This document shows, piece after piece, positions 41,871 through 50,138 of a DNA stretch of 64,000 nucleotides. The stretch is from assembly GCA_902495355.1 (NCBI GenBank), contig CABUWV010000005.1, positions 62,001-126,000 of the forward strand, written 5' to 3'. Each line of letters starts with the position of its first letter. Within the stretch, counting starts at the first letter, position 1. The stretch comes from an uncultured Collinsella sp. Its GTDB lineage: Bacteria; Actinomycetota; Coriobacteriia; Coriobacteriales; Coriobacteriaceae. The translations under genes were made by a program, and so were the position numbers. The notes beneath the pieces were generated by a model. That model searched no databases. It worked only from the letters and a program-made list of their open reading frames with translations, and had not been told where the DNA came from.

Positions 41871-42753
41871 GCAGACCAGCTCCCTTCAGAGCATCGGTAA
41901 GTGCAGCGCGCGTGTCGTCTGCCATGGGACATAGAGGCATGCGGTAGTTTGCCTCGATCATACCCATCTGAGCGAGCGCTTCCTTGACGGGGATGGGGTT
42001 GACCTCGCTAAAGAGGGCGTTGATGAGCGGCTGGCCGGCAACCTGGATGTCGCGGGCGCGCTCCACGTCGCCGTCCAGGTAGGCGCGGCACATGTCGTGC
42101 ACGAGCTGCGGCTGAACATCGGCCCACACACTGATGGTGCCCGAGGCGCCCAGGCTCATGAGCGGTACGGTGAGCGCGTCCTCGCCTGAGTACATGCGGA
42201 AGTCGTCGGACAGCAGGTGCGCGATCTTTGCGGCATAGGCGACGTTACCTGAGGCCTCCTTGATGCCCATGATGTTGGGGTGCGCGGCCAGGCGCTCTAC
42301 GTTGCGCTCGCTGATGCCGCAGCCGCAGCGGCCGGGGATGTTGTACAGGATGCAGGGGATGTCCACGGCATCTGCGACGGTCTTAAAGTGCTGGTAGATA
42401 CCCTCTTCGTTAGACTTGTTGTAGTAGGGGGTAATGAGCAGCAGGCCGTCGGCTCCCAGGCCTTGGTAGGTGAGCGACTTGGTGAGCATGGTCTGCGTGG
42501 AGTTAGAGCCCGAGCCGGCAATGACGGGGACGCGGCCTGCAACTTGCTTGACCACGGCGGCGACAACGGAGTTGTCCTCGTCATCGGTCATCGTGGCGCT
42601 CTCGCCGGTGGTGCCCAGGGTGAGGATGGCGTCGGTGCCGTTTTGCAGGTGGAAATCGATAAGGCGCTCGAGTGCGTCAAAGTCGACGCTGCCGTCCTTT
42701 TTAAACGGCGTGACGAGGGCGACGATTGAGCCCTCGAGGTTGCGGATATCCAT
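41863..42753 (-). CDS. dapA: Internal start for stand-alone DapA within the fusion frame
   Basis: The ATG at 42751-42753 begins a complete 296-aa dihydrodipicolinate synthase (MDIRNLEGSIVALVTPF), the length of free DapA. AAGGAG lies 6 bases upstream inside the LysA linker. DapA condenses pyruvate with aspartate semialdehyde. In most genomes lysA and dapA are separate, so this site may be a remnant of a recent loss of the lysA stop, or a way to make extra DapA. Confidence 0.65.
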   Translation of the reverse strand: MDIRNLEGSIVALVTPFKKDGSVDFDALERLIDFHLQNGTDAILTLGTTGESATMTDDEDNSVVAAVVKQVAGRVPVIAGSGSNSTQTMLTKSLTYQGLGADGLLLITPYYNKSNEEGIYQHFKTVADAVDIPCILYNIPGRCGCGISERNVERLAAHPNIMGIKEASGNVAYAAKIAHLLSDDFRMYSGEDALTVPLMSLGASGTISVWADVQPQLVHDMCRAYLDGDVERARDIQVAGQPLINALFSEVNPIPVKEALAQMGMIEANYRMPLCPMADDTRAALTDALKGAGLLD

Positions 42754-44172
42754 GTTCTTCTCCTTCGCTTCCGCGATCTGGATGCGTTTGTTCCATTGGG
42801 CGGCGACGGCCAGGCGTTCGTCCTGGGCGCGGCGACGGGCGCTCTCGGCGCGCGACTTTGCCAGCAGCTCGCGGCCGCACGGCAGCACGTCGAGCGTGGC
42901 AAAGTAGTCGCCCGGGCGCTCGGCGCGACGAATGAGATCTGCCGAGCCATCGGGGCGCAGCAGGACCTCGGCGGAGCGCAGGCGGCCGTTGTAGTTGTAG
43001 CCCATGGAGTAGCCATGCGCGCCGGTATCGTGGATCACGAGTACATCACCCATGTCGATCTGCGGCAGCTCGCGGTCGATGGCGAACTTATCGTTGTTCT
43101 CGCACAAGTTGCCCGTGATGTCATATGTGTTCGTGACCGGTGCTGCGGTCTTGTCAGGGCCACCCGGCTGTCCCATTACCGTAATGTGGTGGTAGGCACC
43201 ATACATAGCGGGACGAATGAGGTCGACGGCGCTTGCGTCCACGCCGATATAGTCCTTGTAAATCTGCTTCTCGTGGATGGCCTTGGTGACCAGGCAGCCA
43301 TAGGGGCCCATCATAAAGCGGCCCATCTCGGTGCAGATGGCCACATCGCCCATGCCGGAAGGAACCAGGATCTCGTCGTAGGCCGCGTGTACGCCCTCGC
43401 CGATGGCGTGAATGTCGTTGGCCTGCTGCTCGGGCAGATAGGGGATGCCGACGCCGCCGGACAGATTGATAAAGGCGACATGTGCGCCCGTTTCACGCTC
43501 CAGGCGCACGGCAAGTTCAAAGAGGATACGTGCGAGCTTGGGATAGTAGTCGTTGGTGACGGTATTGCTGGCAAGGAAGGCATGGATGCCAAAGTCCTCG
43601 GCGCCCTTGGCCTTGAGCGTGCGGAAGGCCTCGAAGAGCTGCTCTGTGGTCATGCCGTATTTGGAGTCGCCGGGGTTATCCATGATGCCGTTGGAGAGCT
43701 GGAACAGGCCGCCCGGGTTAAAGCGGCAGCTGACCGTCTTGGGGATGGGTCCCGCAACGCGCTCAAAGAACTCGATGTGGCTGATGTCGTCAAAGTTGAC
43801 GATGGCACCCAGTTTATCTGCAAGGGCAAAATCCGCCGCCGGCGTGTCGTTGGACGAGAACATGATGTCATGGCCGGTGATGCCCAGCGAGCGGGCGATC
43901 ATGAGCTCGGTATAGCTCGAGCAATCGCAGCCGCAACCGTATTCGTTGAGAATGGAGATGAGCGCCGGGTTGGGATTGGCCTTGACGGCAAAGTATTCCT
44001 TAAAGCCCGGGTTCCATGCAAAGGCGTCGCGCACCTCTTGCATGTTGCGGCGGATGCCCGCCTCGTCGTATAGATGAAACGGCGTGGGAAACTGCTCGAC
44101 GATATGCTCGAGCGTCTCCTTGTCGACAAACGGCTGCTTGGCCGCATATGCCTCGTTGGGGGTCAATGCCAT
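41863..44172 (-). CDS. lysA-dapA: Diaminopimelate decarboxylase - dihydrodipicolinate synthase fusion (LysA-DapA)
   Basis: One uninterrupted frame of 769 codons. Residues 1-430 are LysA: PTPFHLYDEAGI, YFAVKANPNPALISIL (PLP Lys), NLSGGVGIPYLPEQ, ICTEMGRFMMGPYG and IHDTGAHGYSMGYNYNGRLR. Residues about 431-472 are a charged helical linker rich in Arg/Ala/Glu. From 474 on it is DapA: SIVALVTPFKKDGSVD, LGTTGESATMTDDE, LLITPYYNKSNEEG (Tyr), IMGIKEASGNVAYAAK (Schiff-base Lys). The DapA part has its own AAGGAG site and ATG at 42753, so separate DapA is probably also made. First gene after a lysine riboswitch. Confidence 0.88.
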   Translation of the reverse strand: MALTPNEAYAAKQPFVDKETLEHIVEQFPTPFHLYDEAGIRRNMQEVRDAFAWNPGFKEYFAVKANPNPALISILNEYGCGCDCSSYTELMIARSLGITGHDIMFSSNDTPAADFALADKLGAIVNFDDISHIEFFERVAGPIPKTVSCRFNPGGLFQLSNGIMDNPGDSKYGMTTEQLFEAFRTLKAKGAEDFGIHAFLASNTVTNDYYPKLARILFELAVRLERETGAHVAFINLSGGVGIPYLPEQQANDIHAIGEGVHAAYDEILVPSGMGDVAICTEMGRFMMGPYGCLVTKAIHEKQIYKDYIGVDASAVDLIRPAMYGAYHHITVMGQPGGPDKTAAPVTNTYDITGNLCENNDKFAIDRELPQIDMGDVLVIHDTGAHGYSMGYNYNGRLRSAEVLLRPDGSADLIRRAERPGDYFATLDVLPCGRELLAKSRAESARRRAQDERLAVAAQWNKRIQIAEAKEKNMDIRNLEGSIVALVTPFKKDGSVDFDALERLIDFHLQNGTDAILTLGTTGESATMTDDEDNSVVAAVVKQVAGRVPVIAGSGSNSTQTMLTKSLTYQGLGADGLLLITPYYNKSNEEGIYQHFKTVADAVDIPCILYNIPGRCGCGISERNVERLAAHPNIMGIKEASGNVAYAAKIAHLLSDDFRMYSGEDALTVPLMSLGASGTISVWADVQPQLVHDMCRAYLDGDVERARDIQVAGQPLINALFSEVNPIPVKEALAQMGMIEANYRMPLCPMADDTRAALTDALKGAGLLD

Positions 44173-44238
44173 GTCCCGTAAACCTCGCTATCCAGACGGC
44201 GCCATCGGCGCATCGAATCCGCATAGCGTGGACCCCAT
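44173..44238 (-). promoter_or_regulatory. Expression platform of the lysine riboswitch
   Basis: GCTATCCGGAC at the 3' end of the aptamer (44239-44249) can pair over 11 bp with GTCTGGATAGC (44187-44197), next to GAGG, the likely lysA ribosome site. A competing CGCTAT/ATAGCG pairing is also possible. No T-run terminator is present, so control is probably at translation. Confidence 0.6.
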
Positions 44239-44400
44239 GTCCGGATAGCGCTCCCGCATTGCTGCAGACAGTCCTGCGGGTGTTTCCCGCAGGCCCACCA
44301 GGTTGCTCGTGCCCGAAAAACCCAGTTCGGCGGGTTTCGCCTCCCCACGGGGTCAAAGTCTGCCGACTCGCCCGCGGATCTTCGTGCCCGCGCCTCTATC
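44239..44400 (-). ncRNA. Lysine riboswitch (L-box)
   Basis: On the minus strand the aptamer reads, in order, GATAGAGGCGCG, a GAAGATC segment, CTTTGACCCCGTGGGGAGGC with GAAACCCGCCGAAC, a GGGCCTGCGGG/CCCGCAGG stem, ACTGTC and GGAGCGCTATC. This order and these conserved bases match the lysine riboswitch: P1 is GATAG/CTATC and the core is GGGGAGGCGAA-CCGCCGAA. It sits just before lysA-dapA-dapB-dapH and should shut them when lysine is plentiful. Upstream, to 44549, there is a GTGGTA/TACCAC hairpin (about 44402-44421) and A/T-rich promoter sequence. Confidence 0.95.
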
Positions 44401-44549
44401 AAGTGGTAACGACCCTACCACGTTGCACTTTACCAAACAAGAGTATTCGTATATAACGTTTAAAAAATGCAGGGATATGCTAGAAACATGCGTGCCACAA
44501 TCCTGTATCACAATATGTTGTAACTGATGTGCCTCACGAAAGGACCCCC

Positions 44550-45737
44550 ATGACCGAGCTCCAAGAACTCCGTCGCTATCGCCGCGACTTGCACAGGATC
44601 CCGGAGCTCGACTTTGATCTCCCACAGACTATCGCCTATATCGAGGGCGTGTTGGCGCCGCTCGCTTGCGAGGTGACCCATCCGTGCCCCAGCTGCGTCT
44701 GCGCTTTCTTCGACGCTGGCGTTGGTGCCGCGCATGCCACAGCGATTCGCGCCGATATGGATGCGCTGCCCATCGCGGAGGCGACGGGTGCGGATTTCGC
44801 CTCGACGCATCCCGGCAAGATGCACGCTTGTGGACATGACGGACACATGGCTATGGCACTTGCCGCCGCGACGTATGTCGACCGTACGATTCGTGAGCAG
44901 CCGGGCGTCATCAAGCGCAACGTGCTCATTGTGTTCCAGCCTGCCGAGGAAACGACCGGTGGTGCCAAGACGGTGTGCGAGAGCGGCGTGTTCGAGCGCT
45001 ACGGGGTGGATCGCATCTTCGGCTTCCACGTGTGGCCCGATCTGCCCGCCGGCATGTTGGCGAGCTGCTCCGGTCCGTTGCTGGCGCGTTCGAGCGAGAC
45101 GCATATCCATATCCATGGCACGAGCATCCATATTGCTAAGACCTATGGTGTGCCGGTCGAGGAGTCGCACGATGCGGCGCTGGCGGCTGCCAAGTTCTTG
45201 GTTGCCGAGCGCGAACTGATGGATGAGCTGGGCGCCGATGAACCCTGCATTGGTAAGTTCGGCCTGCTGCAGGCCGGCACCGTCTGCAATGCGGTGGCGG
45301 GGGAGGCCCATGTTGCGGGCAGCCTGCGCGTGTTTACGGACGGCATGTTCGACCGTGCGCGCGAGGGCGTGCGCCGCGTGTTGGACGAGGCCTGCGCCGC
45401 AACAGGCTGTACGTACGATCTCGACTTTGCCGAGGGCTATCCGCCAGTCGATAACGACCCCGAGCTGTTTGCCTGCATTGCGCCTGCCTTGTCCGAGCTG
45501 CAACTTGTGGACGAGCCGCTGCTGATTGCCGAGGACTTCGCCTTCTATCAGCGCCATCTTCCGGGCGTGTTCTTCCTGCTGGGCACGGGCGTGCCAGAGG
45601 GACAAGAAAACCCGAGTGATCCGGATGGCTGTCCCGCCTATGCCACGAGCGCCCTTCACACCGATACCATGCTCTTTGACGAGGAAATCCTGCTCAAAGG
45701 CCTCGACGTTTACAAGCGATTGCTTAACTTGGAGTGA
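44550..45737 (+). CDS. M20 family metallo-amidohydrolase, probable N-acetyl-diaminopimelate deacetylase
   Basis: 395 aa. Seen: YRRDLHRIPELDFDLPQT, AIRADMDALPIAEATG, HACGHDGHMAMALAAATY, IVFQPAEETTGGAKTV (metal Glu pair) and FHVWPDLPAGMLAS, with HTDTMLFDEEILLKGL at the end. These are the YkuR/HipO-type amidohydrolase blocks. It diverges from the lysine operon across the riboswitch region and would complete the acetylase route by releasing acetate from N-acetyl-DAP. Hippurate or indole-acetyl amino acid hydrolase is the alternative. AAAGGA precedes the ATG. Confidence 0.85.
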   Translation: MTELQELRRYRRDLHRIPELDFDLPQTIAYIEGVLAPLACEVTHPCPSCVCAFFDAGVGAAHATAIRADMDALPIAEATGADFASTHPGKMHACGHDGHMAMALAAATYVDRTIREQPGVIKRNVLIVFQPAEETTGGAKTVCESGVFERYGVDRIFGFHVWPDLPAGMLASCSGPLLARSSETHIHIHGTSIHIAKTYGVPVEESHDAALAAAKFLVAERELMDELGADEPCIGKFGLLQAGTVCNAVAGEAHVAGSLRVFTDGMFDRAREGVRRVLDEACAATGCTYDLDFAEGYPPVDNDPELFACIAPALSELQLVDEPLLIAEDFAFYQRHLPGVFFLLGTGVPEGQENPSDPDGCPAYATSALHTDTMLFDEEILLKGLDVYKRLLNLE

Positions 45738-45739
45738 CG

Positions 45740-46060
45740 ATGAAGCGCCGACAGACTGCCGTTTATAGTCCCGGTGGGTGTGGATGCGGCTTGTTGTTGT
45801 TTCCGGTTATTGCTGTGAGCATTGGCGTTATGTTTGCGCTTGCCGGGTTGGCAGCAGCGGCACTCGTACTGTTGATTGTGGCTATTGGCGTGACGATTTG
45901 GCTCTGCCGCAATCGCGAGCAACGCCGTGCCGACGGTAAAACCAATGCCGGCTGGGTCGTCTTCCTGGTCATTGCGTACCCACTGAGTGTCGGCTACCTG
46001 GTGTTCTTTGTCCTGCTGATGATTAGTGCCTTTACCGGGGAATCCGTCACGGTGGGTTGA
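45740..46060 (+). CDS. Small membrane protein
   Basis: 106 aa, unrecognised. It has a Gly/Cys-rich start (PGGCGCG), then three hydrophobic stretches (LLLFPVIAVSIGVMFALAGL, LVLLIVAIGVTIWLC, and GWVVFLVIAYPLSVGYLVFF) separated by an Arg-rich loop (CRNREQRRADGK). It starts 3 bases after the M20 stop with TTGGAG upstream, so it is probably made from the same mRNA. No function is assigned. Confidence 0.6.
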   Translation: MKRRQTAVYSPGGCGCGLLLFPVIAVSIGVMFALAGLAAAALVLLIVAIGVTIWLCRNREQRRADGKTNAGWVVFLVIAYPLSVGYLVFFVLLMISAFTGESVTVG

Positions 46061-46221
46061 TGCACTGCCAACAGACGGTTGCGCAAAGTGCGCTTGCTCG
46101 GCGTTTGGATAACTGCATTGGCCGTTTACCGCAACCTTAGCTCACGGCTAATGAATTCATGTTTAATCCTTCCTACAATGTGCTGTGTGCCGGCGCGGTA
46201 GCCGGATCGTAGGAAGGATGC

Positions 46222-46767
46222 ATGATGAATAAGCTCGAAAACGAAGTGCTGCTGAGCCGTCGCGCTGCACTTGGCGCATTCGCCACTGTTGCCTTGGGGA
46301 CCGCCAGTCTTCTTGCCGGTTGCGGTAGCGATAAGGCGACCGTCACCGAGGATGCTGGCGATGGCGACAAGAAGGAAGAAACGAAGAAGGAAGAGCAGCC
46401 TACGACTGACCTGGCTGTTGGCACGACGGTGACCACGACTGCCGGTCTTTCCGTCGTCGTCGATTCCGTCCAGCCCGGTCTCACAAATTATGACGGTTCG
46501 ACCATGACGGGTATTCACGTCACGTACGTCAACAATGGCGATGAGGGTGCAGATTACAATATCTACGACTGGAAGGGCGAGGACGCCAACGGTGCTCAGC
46601 AGAACCAGGGTTATTACAGCGAGAGCTCCGATGAACTGCAGTCTGGTACCCTTGCCGCCGGCGGTTCCGTGGCGGGCAATATCTACTTTGATGGTGACAT
46701 CAAGAAGGCTCTCTATTTTGCCAACGTGTTTGATAAGTCTGCCGCTGCAAGCTGGGTGCTGGCCTAA
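46222..46767 (+). CDS. Lipoprotein with DUF4352-like domain
   Basis: 181 aa. The N-terminus holds twin arginines (SRRAALGAFATVA) and a lipobox, SLLAGC, followed by an Asp/Lys/Glu-rich tether. The remaining 120 residues (VTTTAGLSVVVDSVQPGLTN, GIHVTYVNNGDEGADYNIYD, FDGDIKKALYF) form an immunoglobulin-like sandwich as in DUF4352/telomeric-repeat-like lipoproteins. Position outside the cell is likely; the function is unknown. AGGAAGG lies 5 bases before the ATG at 46222. It precedes an HTH protein and a membrane kinase on the same strand. Confidence 0.7.
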   Translation: MMNKLENEVLLSRRAALGAFATVALGTASLLAGCGSDKATVTEDAGDGDKKEETKKEEQPTTDLAVGTTVTTTAGLSVVVDSVQPGLTNYDGSTMTGIHVTYVNNGDEGADYNIYDWKGEDANGAQQNQGYYSESSDELQSGTLAAGGSVAGNIYFDGDIKKALYFANVFDKSAAASWVLA

Positions 46768-46806
46768 CATGTCGCTACCGTTGCGCCGTATGGGAGGTGA
46801 GGTCGT

Positions 46807-47229
46807 ATGCCCGATAAAAAGCTGACGGACGAGTTACTCAATGAACTCCTCGACGCGCCAAACATCGATGGCTATATCAAAGAACACGACTTTGCCGCCC
46901 CGTCGCTTTCGGACTATCTTAAGCAGCTGCTGCAGGAAAAGGGCTTAGAGCGCTCGCGCGTGGTGCGCATGGCCGACCTCAATGAGACTTTTGGTTATCA
47001 GATTTTTACCGGTGCGCGGCATCCGAGCCGCAACAAGGTGCTGCAGATTGCCTTTGCAATGGCGTTGACGCTCAAGGAGACCAACCGCGCCCTGACGGCT
47101 GCCGGAGTGAGCGTCCTCAACTGCAAGGACCGTCGCGATGCAATCATTATCTTTTGTATCGATCGCGGCTGCAGCCTGCAAAAGGTCAACGAGGAACTGT
47201 ATCGCTTTGGCGAGGAGACGGTGAGTTAG
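46807..47229 (+). CDS. Helix-turn-helix (XRE-like) protein paired with a Ser/Thr kinase
   Basis: 140 aa. The middle reads LSDYLKQLLQEKGLERSRVV then LNETFGYQIFTGARHPSRNK with VLQIAFAMALTLKETNRALT, the helix pattern of lambda-repressor-like domains; the C-terminal 45 residues include CKDRRDAIIIFCIDRGCSLQ. GGGAGG lies upstream of the ATG. A gene of this kind next to a protein kinase is a recurring arrangement in gut Firmicutes and Actinobacteria as far as I recall; the HTH protein may be a kinase substrate. Confidence 0.7.
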   Translation: MPDKKLTDELLNELLDAPNIDGYIKEHDFAAPSLSDYLKQLLQEKGLERSRVVRMADLNETFGYQIFTGARHPSRNKVLQIAFAMALTLKETNRALTAAGVSVLNCKDRRDAIIIFCIDRGCSLQKVNEELYRFGEETVS

Positions 47230-47278
47230 CGGCCGATGGCTGAGTTGGCTGTTACCAAAACAACTATGCGAACGAACG

Positions 47279-47319
47279 GGGCGCGGACACCATGGGGTGT
47301 CCGCGCCCTGCGCTATGAT
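47279..47319 (+). promoter_or_regulatory. Hairpin and -10 box before the kinase gene
   Basis: A perfect 13-bp stem, GGGCGCGGACACC (47279-47291) with 47296-47308, is followed by TATGAT (47314-47319). Transcription from that box would start at about 47326, at the kinase ATG itself, i.e. a leaderless mRNA. The hairpin may end the HTH transcript. Confidence 0.5.
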
Positions 47320-47326
47320 GGACGCC

Positions 47327-48727
47327 ATGGATACTCAGAGCCCAACATATTCCGATGACGAGCTGACTGCTTCACTTGTCGAGCATTTGGCGTCGCTCGA
47401 CCGCGATGACAGCTATCGTGTGGAGCGCGTGCTCAAGCTCTCGGATGTCGAGACGACTGAACTTGTCTATTTTGAGGGCTCTGACGGCGGGTCTCTCGGT
47501 CCCTTTGTCCGCAAGCGCATCGATGCTTCGGTGCGGATTGGCGGAGCATATGAGCGCTTGTTTGCGGCCCAGCGCGCCGGTCGTCGTTTTGAGCACTTGC
47601 CCCGAATCGTCGATTGCCGCCGTGCGGGCGACGAGCTTGACGTGGTGATGGAGTATGTCGAAGGCGAGACACTCGAGGCGTTGGTGGGACGCCTGGGGGC
47701 GACGCCCGATTATGCCCGCGAGCTGTATCCCGTTCTGTGTGAAGCGGTGGGCGAGCTGCATGCTGGTTTTGCAGCTGCGGGGGAGCCAGAGGTACCGGTA
47801 ATCCACCGCGACCTTAAACCCTCGAACATCATCGTATCGGGCGCGAGGTATGCGGCCGATGCTGGTATGACCTTCTCGTCGCTGGTGATTATCGACCTGG
47901 GAATCGCGCGCGTTTGGCGCGATGGCGCCGACGCCGATACCGTCAAGTTTGGCACGCGTTCCTATGCGCCGCCCGAGCAGTTTGGGTTTGGGCAGACGAG
48001 CGTTCGCAGCGATATTTACGCGCTTGGCGCGCTGCTGTTCTTTTGTCTGACGGGGGCTGATCCCAAACCGGGGCGGGACATACGTGAGCAATGCGAGGCG
48101 CATGGCATTCCCGTTCCGCTGGCGGATGTGATTTGCATGGCGATGGCGCTCGATCCGGCTAAGCGCTTTGTGAGTACAAAGGCATTGGGCAATGCTGCGC
48201 GCGCGGCATATGAGCTATGTCTCCCTGCACCGTCGCCCGTGACCTTTTCTGCTGCCAGTGTGCCCCGGGTCGCGGTGTCACAGGTTCAGCGGGTACAGCA
48301 GCCGGTTGCCCTCACGCTTCCGTCTTCTGCAAACCGGCGTTCGATCGTCTCTCCTGTGACGTCCAAATGTGCACGTCTGCTCTCGCGTATCCCCGAGCCC
48401 GTGGGGCGCATATGGAATGGATGCGTCTATGCGACAACATTGTTGCTGCTGGTGGGCAGCCATTTTGCGGTATTTACGCCGACGGGCGAAAACCGAAACT
48501 ATCCAACGTGGTTTTTGGCACTTGAGTATTTCTTTATGGTCGATGGCCTGGTGCTGCTCATTACATTCGGAATGCTCGACCGGCGTAGGCTTCGACGTCG
48601 TTTTCCCGCGCTCGATCGGTATCGGGGGAGTGCTTTTGTCGAACTATGGTTCAAGGCGCACGGGTTTATGTTTGCCGTCATGTGTGTCGTCGTTGTTATC
48701 GGCAACGCGACCGGTGTCGTTTCTTAG
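47327..48727 (+). CDS. Membrane-anchored Hanks-type Ser/Thr protein kinase
   Basis: 466 aa. Kinase domain to about residue 300: GPFVRKRIDAS (Lys), VVMEYVEGETLEALVG hinge, PVIHRDLKPSNIIVSG catalytic loop, VIIDLGIARVW (DLG for DFG), KFGTRSYAPPEQFGFGQTSV and SDIYALGALLFFCLTG. After a variable linker, two hydrophobic segments (YATTLLLLVGSHFAVFTPTG; FMVDGLVLLITFGML) and a final one (FMFAVMCVVVVIGNA) anchor it in the membrane. No PASTA repeats. The usual glycine loop is not obvious. I chose the ATG at 47327, just after a TATGAT box, without ribosome site. Confidence 0.85.
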   Translation: MDTQSPTYSDDELTASLVEHLASLDRDDSYRVERVLKLSDVETTELVYFEGSDGGSLGPFVRKRIDASVRIGGAYERLFAAQRAGRRFEHLPRIVDCRRAGDELDVVMEYVEGETLEALVGRLGATPDYARELYPVLCEAVGELHAGFAAAGEPEVPVIHRDLKPSNIIVSGARYAADAGMTFSSLVIIDLGIARVWRDGADADTVKFGTRSYAPPEQFGFGQTSVRSDIYALGALLFFCLTGADPKPGRDIREQCEAHGIPVPLADVICMAMALDPAKRFVSTKALGNAARAAYELCLPAPSPVTFSAASVPRVAVSQVQRVQQPVALTLPSSANRRSIVSPVTSKCARLLSRIPEPVGRIWNGCVYATTLLLLVGSHFAVFTPTGENRNYPTWFLALEYFFMVDGLVLLITFGMLDRRRLRRRFPALDRYRGSAFVELWFKAHGFMFAVMCVVVVIGNATGVVS

Positions 48728-48734
48728 ATAATCG

Positions 48735-48760
48735 AAAAGGGCCCCGTTTGGGGCCCTTTT
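48735..48760. terminator. Bidirectional terminator between kinase and cell-wall hydrolase genes
   Basis: AAAAGGGCCCC (48735-48745) pairs perfectly with GGGGCCCTTTT (48750-48760) around GTTT. Confidence 0.92.
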
Positions 48761-48770
48761 GCAGTTGCAC

Positions 48771-49904
48771 TTAAATACGGTTCATTTGATTGGCGACCTT
48801 GTTGTACCAGTCCTGCCACGTGGGCGGGCAGTACTTTTTGGCGGCTGCCGGGGTAAGCGTGGAGCCATAGTTGGCGCCCAGGTAGGCAACGTGGGCGGAG
48901 ACACCCTCGCTCCAGCTGCCAAAGCTACGCCAACCGCCGCCGCGGGCACTCCAGCCCCAGGCGTTATAGGAGCCGGCGCAATAGAGGCCCTTGCTGCTCT
49001 CGATGCAGGCGATGGCGGGGGACCAACGGGGATCGACGCCGGTATTCCAGGCGGCGACGGCAAAGTTGTAACCCTGGCCTGCCATGGGGGAACCGGCGAG
49101 GTAGTTGTCGATGCGGCTCGTCCACTCGTTAATGAACGAGTCGTAATCGGAATTGCCGGTGTTGGAGTTGTTCACCGTGGTGTCGATGGTGGTGTTGGAG
49201 TTGGTGGCCTGGCTGTTGGAGTTATTGCCACTCACGCCGGTACCCGAGATCTTCTCGGCGGCAGCGGCCTTGTCGGCCTCGAGCTTAGCCAGTTCGGCGG
49301 CATTTTCCTGTTCGGCCTTCGCTTGCGCCTCGTTGCGGAGCTGCTGTGCCTGGGCCAGCGCGTCCTCGGCATTCTTTTGCTCGCCCTCGAGCTGAGACTT
49401 GGCCTGATCGAGCTCGGTTTTGTTCTGCTCGAGTTCGGTCTGCATCTTGTTAAGCTCTTCGATCTCGTCGACGCTCGAGCTCGTAATCTGGTTGGTGTAT
49501 TTGCAGGTGGTGATAAAGTCACCCAAGCTCTGCGTGTTCACCAGGAAGCTCACGATGGGGCTGGTGCCCTTCTGGTACTTATACAGATCGCGCATGGCGG
49601 AGCTTGCCTTGGCCTGCTGCTCGGGTAGCTCGGCCTCAATCTTATCGATGTTCGCCTCATTGGAGTCGATCTGCTTTTGCAGATCCTCGAGCTTGGTTCG
49701 GGCGTCGTTGTAGGCGCTCGTAGCGTCCTCGATTTTTTTCTGGGCGGCGGAAAGCTGATCCTGCGTTGCCTGCGAGGCGGCATAGGCCGCGACGGGGGAG
49801 AGCATCGGCGTGGCCGTCAGCGCGACGGCGAGCGCGGCGCTCGTGATGATACGAGCCGGCTTCGACGCGACGAGCGCTGCGGTGCGATGGTTCGAATGCT
49901 GCAT
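48771..49904 (-). CDS. Secreted PcsB-like coiled-coil protein with lysozyme-like domain
   Basis: 377 aa. A signal peptide (ITSAALAVALTATPMLSPVA with AYAA) is followed by a long coiled coil (about 45-245) rich in Gln/Lys/Glu/Ala, with the PcsB-type break YKYQKGTSPIVSFLVNTQSL. Then comes a Ser/Asn/Thr linker and, from about 270, a domain with WNTGVDPRWSPAIACIESSK, GLYCAGSYNAWGWSARGG and WQDWYNKVANQMNRI, a transglycosylase/lysozyme-like fold with a likely catalytic Glu in IESSKG. It should cut peptidoglycan during division and may be controlled by FtsEX as PcsB is. GAGGGA precedes the ATG at 49904. Confidence 0.85.
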   Translation of the reverse strand: MQHSNHRTAALVASKPARIITSAALAVALTATPMLSPVAAYAASQATQDQLSAAQKKIEDATSAYNDARTKLEDLQKQIDSNEANIDKIEAELPEQQAKASSAMRDLYKYQKGTSPIVSFLVNTQSLGDFITTCKYTNQITSSSVDEIEELNKMQTELEQNKTELDQAKSQLEGEQKNAEDALAQAQQLRNEAQAKAEQENAAELAKLEADKAAAAEKISGTGVSGNNSNSQATNSNTTIDTTVNNSNTGNSDYDSFINEWTSRIDNYLAGSPMAGQGYNFAVAAWNTGVDPRWSPAIACIESSKGLYCAGSYNAWGWSARGGGWRSFGSWSEGVSAHVAYLGANYGSTLTPAAAKKYCPPTWQDWYNKVANQMNRI

Positions 49905-49960
49905 CCAGTCCCTCTGCAATCAATCGTAGGTTATTGGTCGAGGTGTATTCTACTACTGCT

Positions 49961-50138
49961 TTCGACCTTAACTTGAACCTTAAAGGTTCTAAAGGGTCAA
50001 GTTAAACTTGAGGCTTTAGCCTTGACCTGCGGGAATGGTGAATTGTTGAGAAACCATAGAGTTAAACTTTAACGTTACGGCACCCTGTTGCAACGGGATT
50101 TTTGGCTGTAAAAGCTACCTTAACGTGGGGTTTTGCAA
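49961..50138. promoter_or_regulatory. Inverted-repeat cluster upstream of the cell-wall hydrolase gene
   Basis: Nested dyads: TTAACTTGA/TCAAGTTAA (49968-49976 and 49997-50005) around the palindrome GAACCTTAAAGGTTC (49975-49989), and AGGCT/AGCCT (50011-50022). CTTGA or its complement recurs four times. A TAGAAT on the minus strand near 49946-49951 may be the -10 box. A terminator-like CCCTGTTGCAACGGG plus TTTTT (about 50083-50103) follows on the plus strand. This fits an operator region for a multimeric regulator. Confidence 0.4.

Noticed and set aside
44173..44549. T-box leader as the control element of the lysine operon
   Set aside because: The conserved bases match the lysine riboswitch aptamer and the T-box sequence (TGGNACC-like) is not present.
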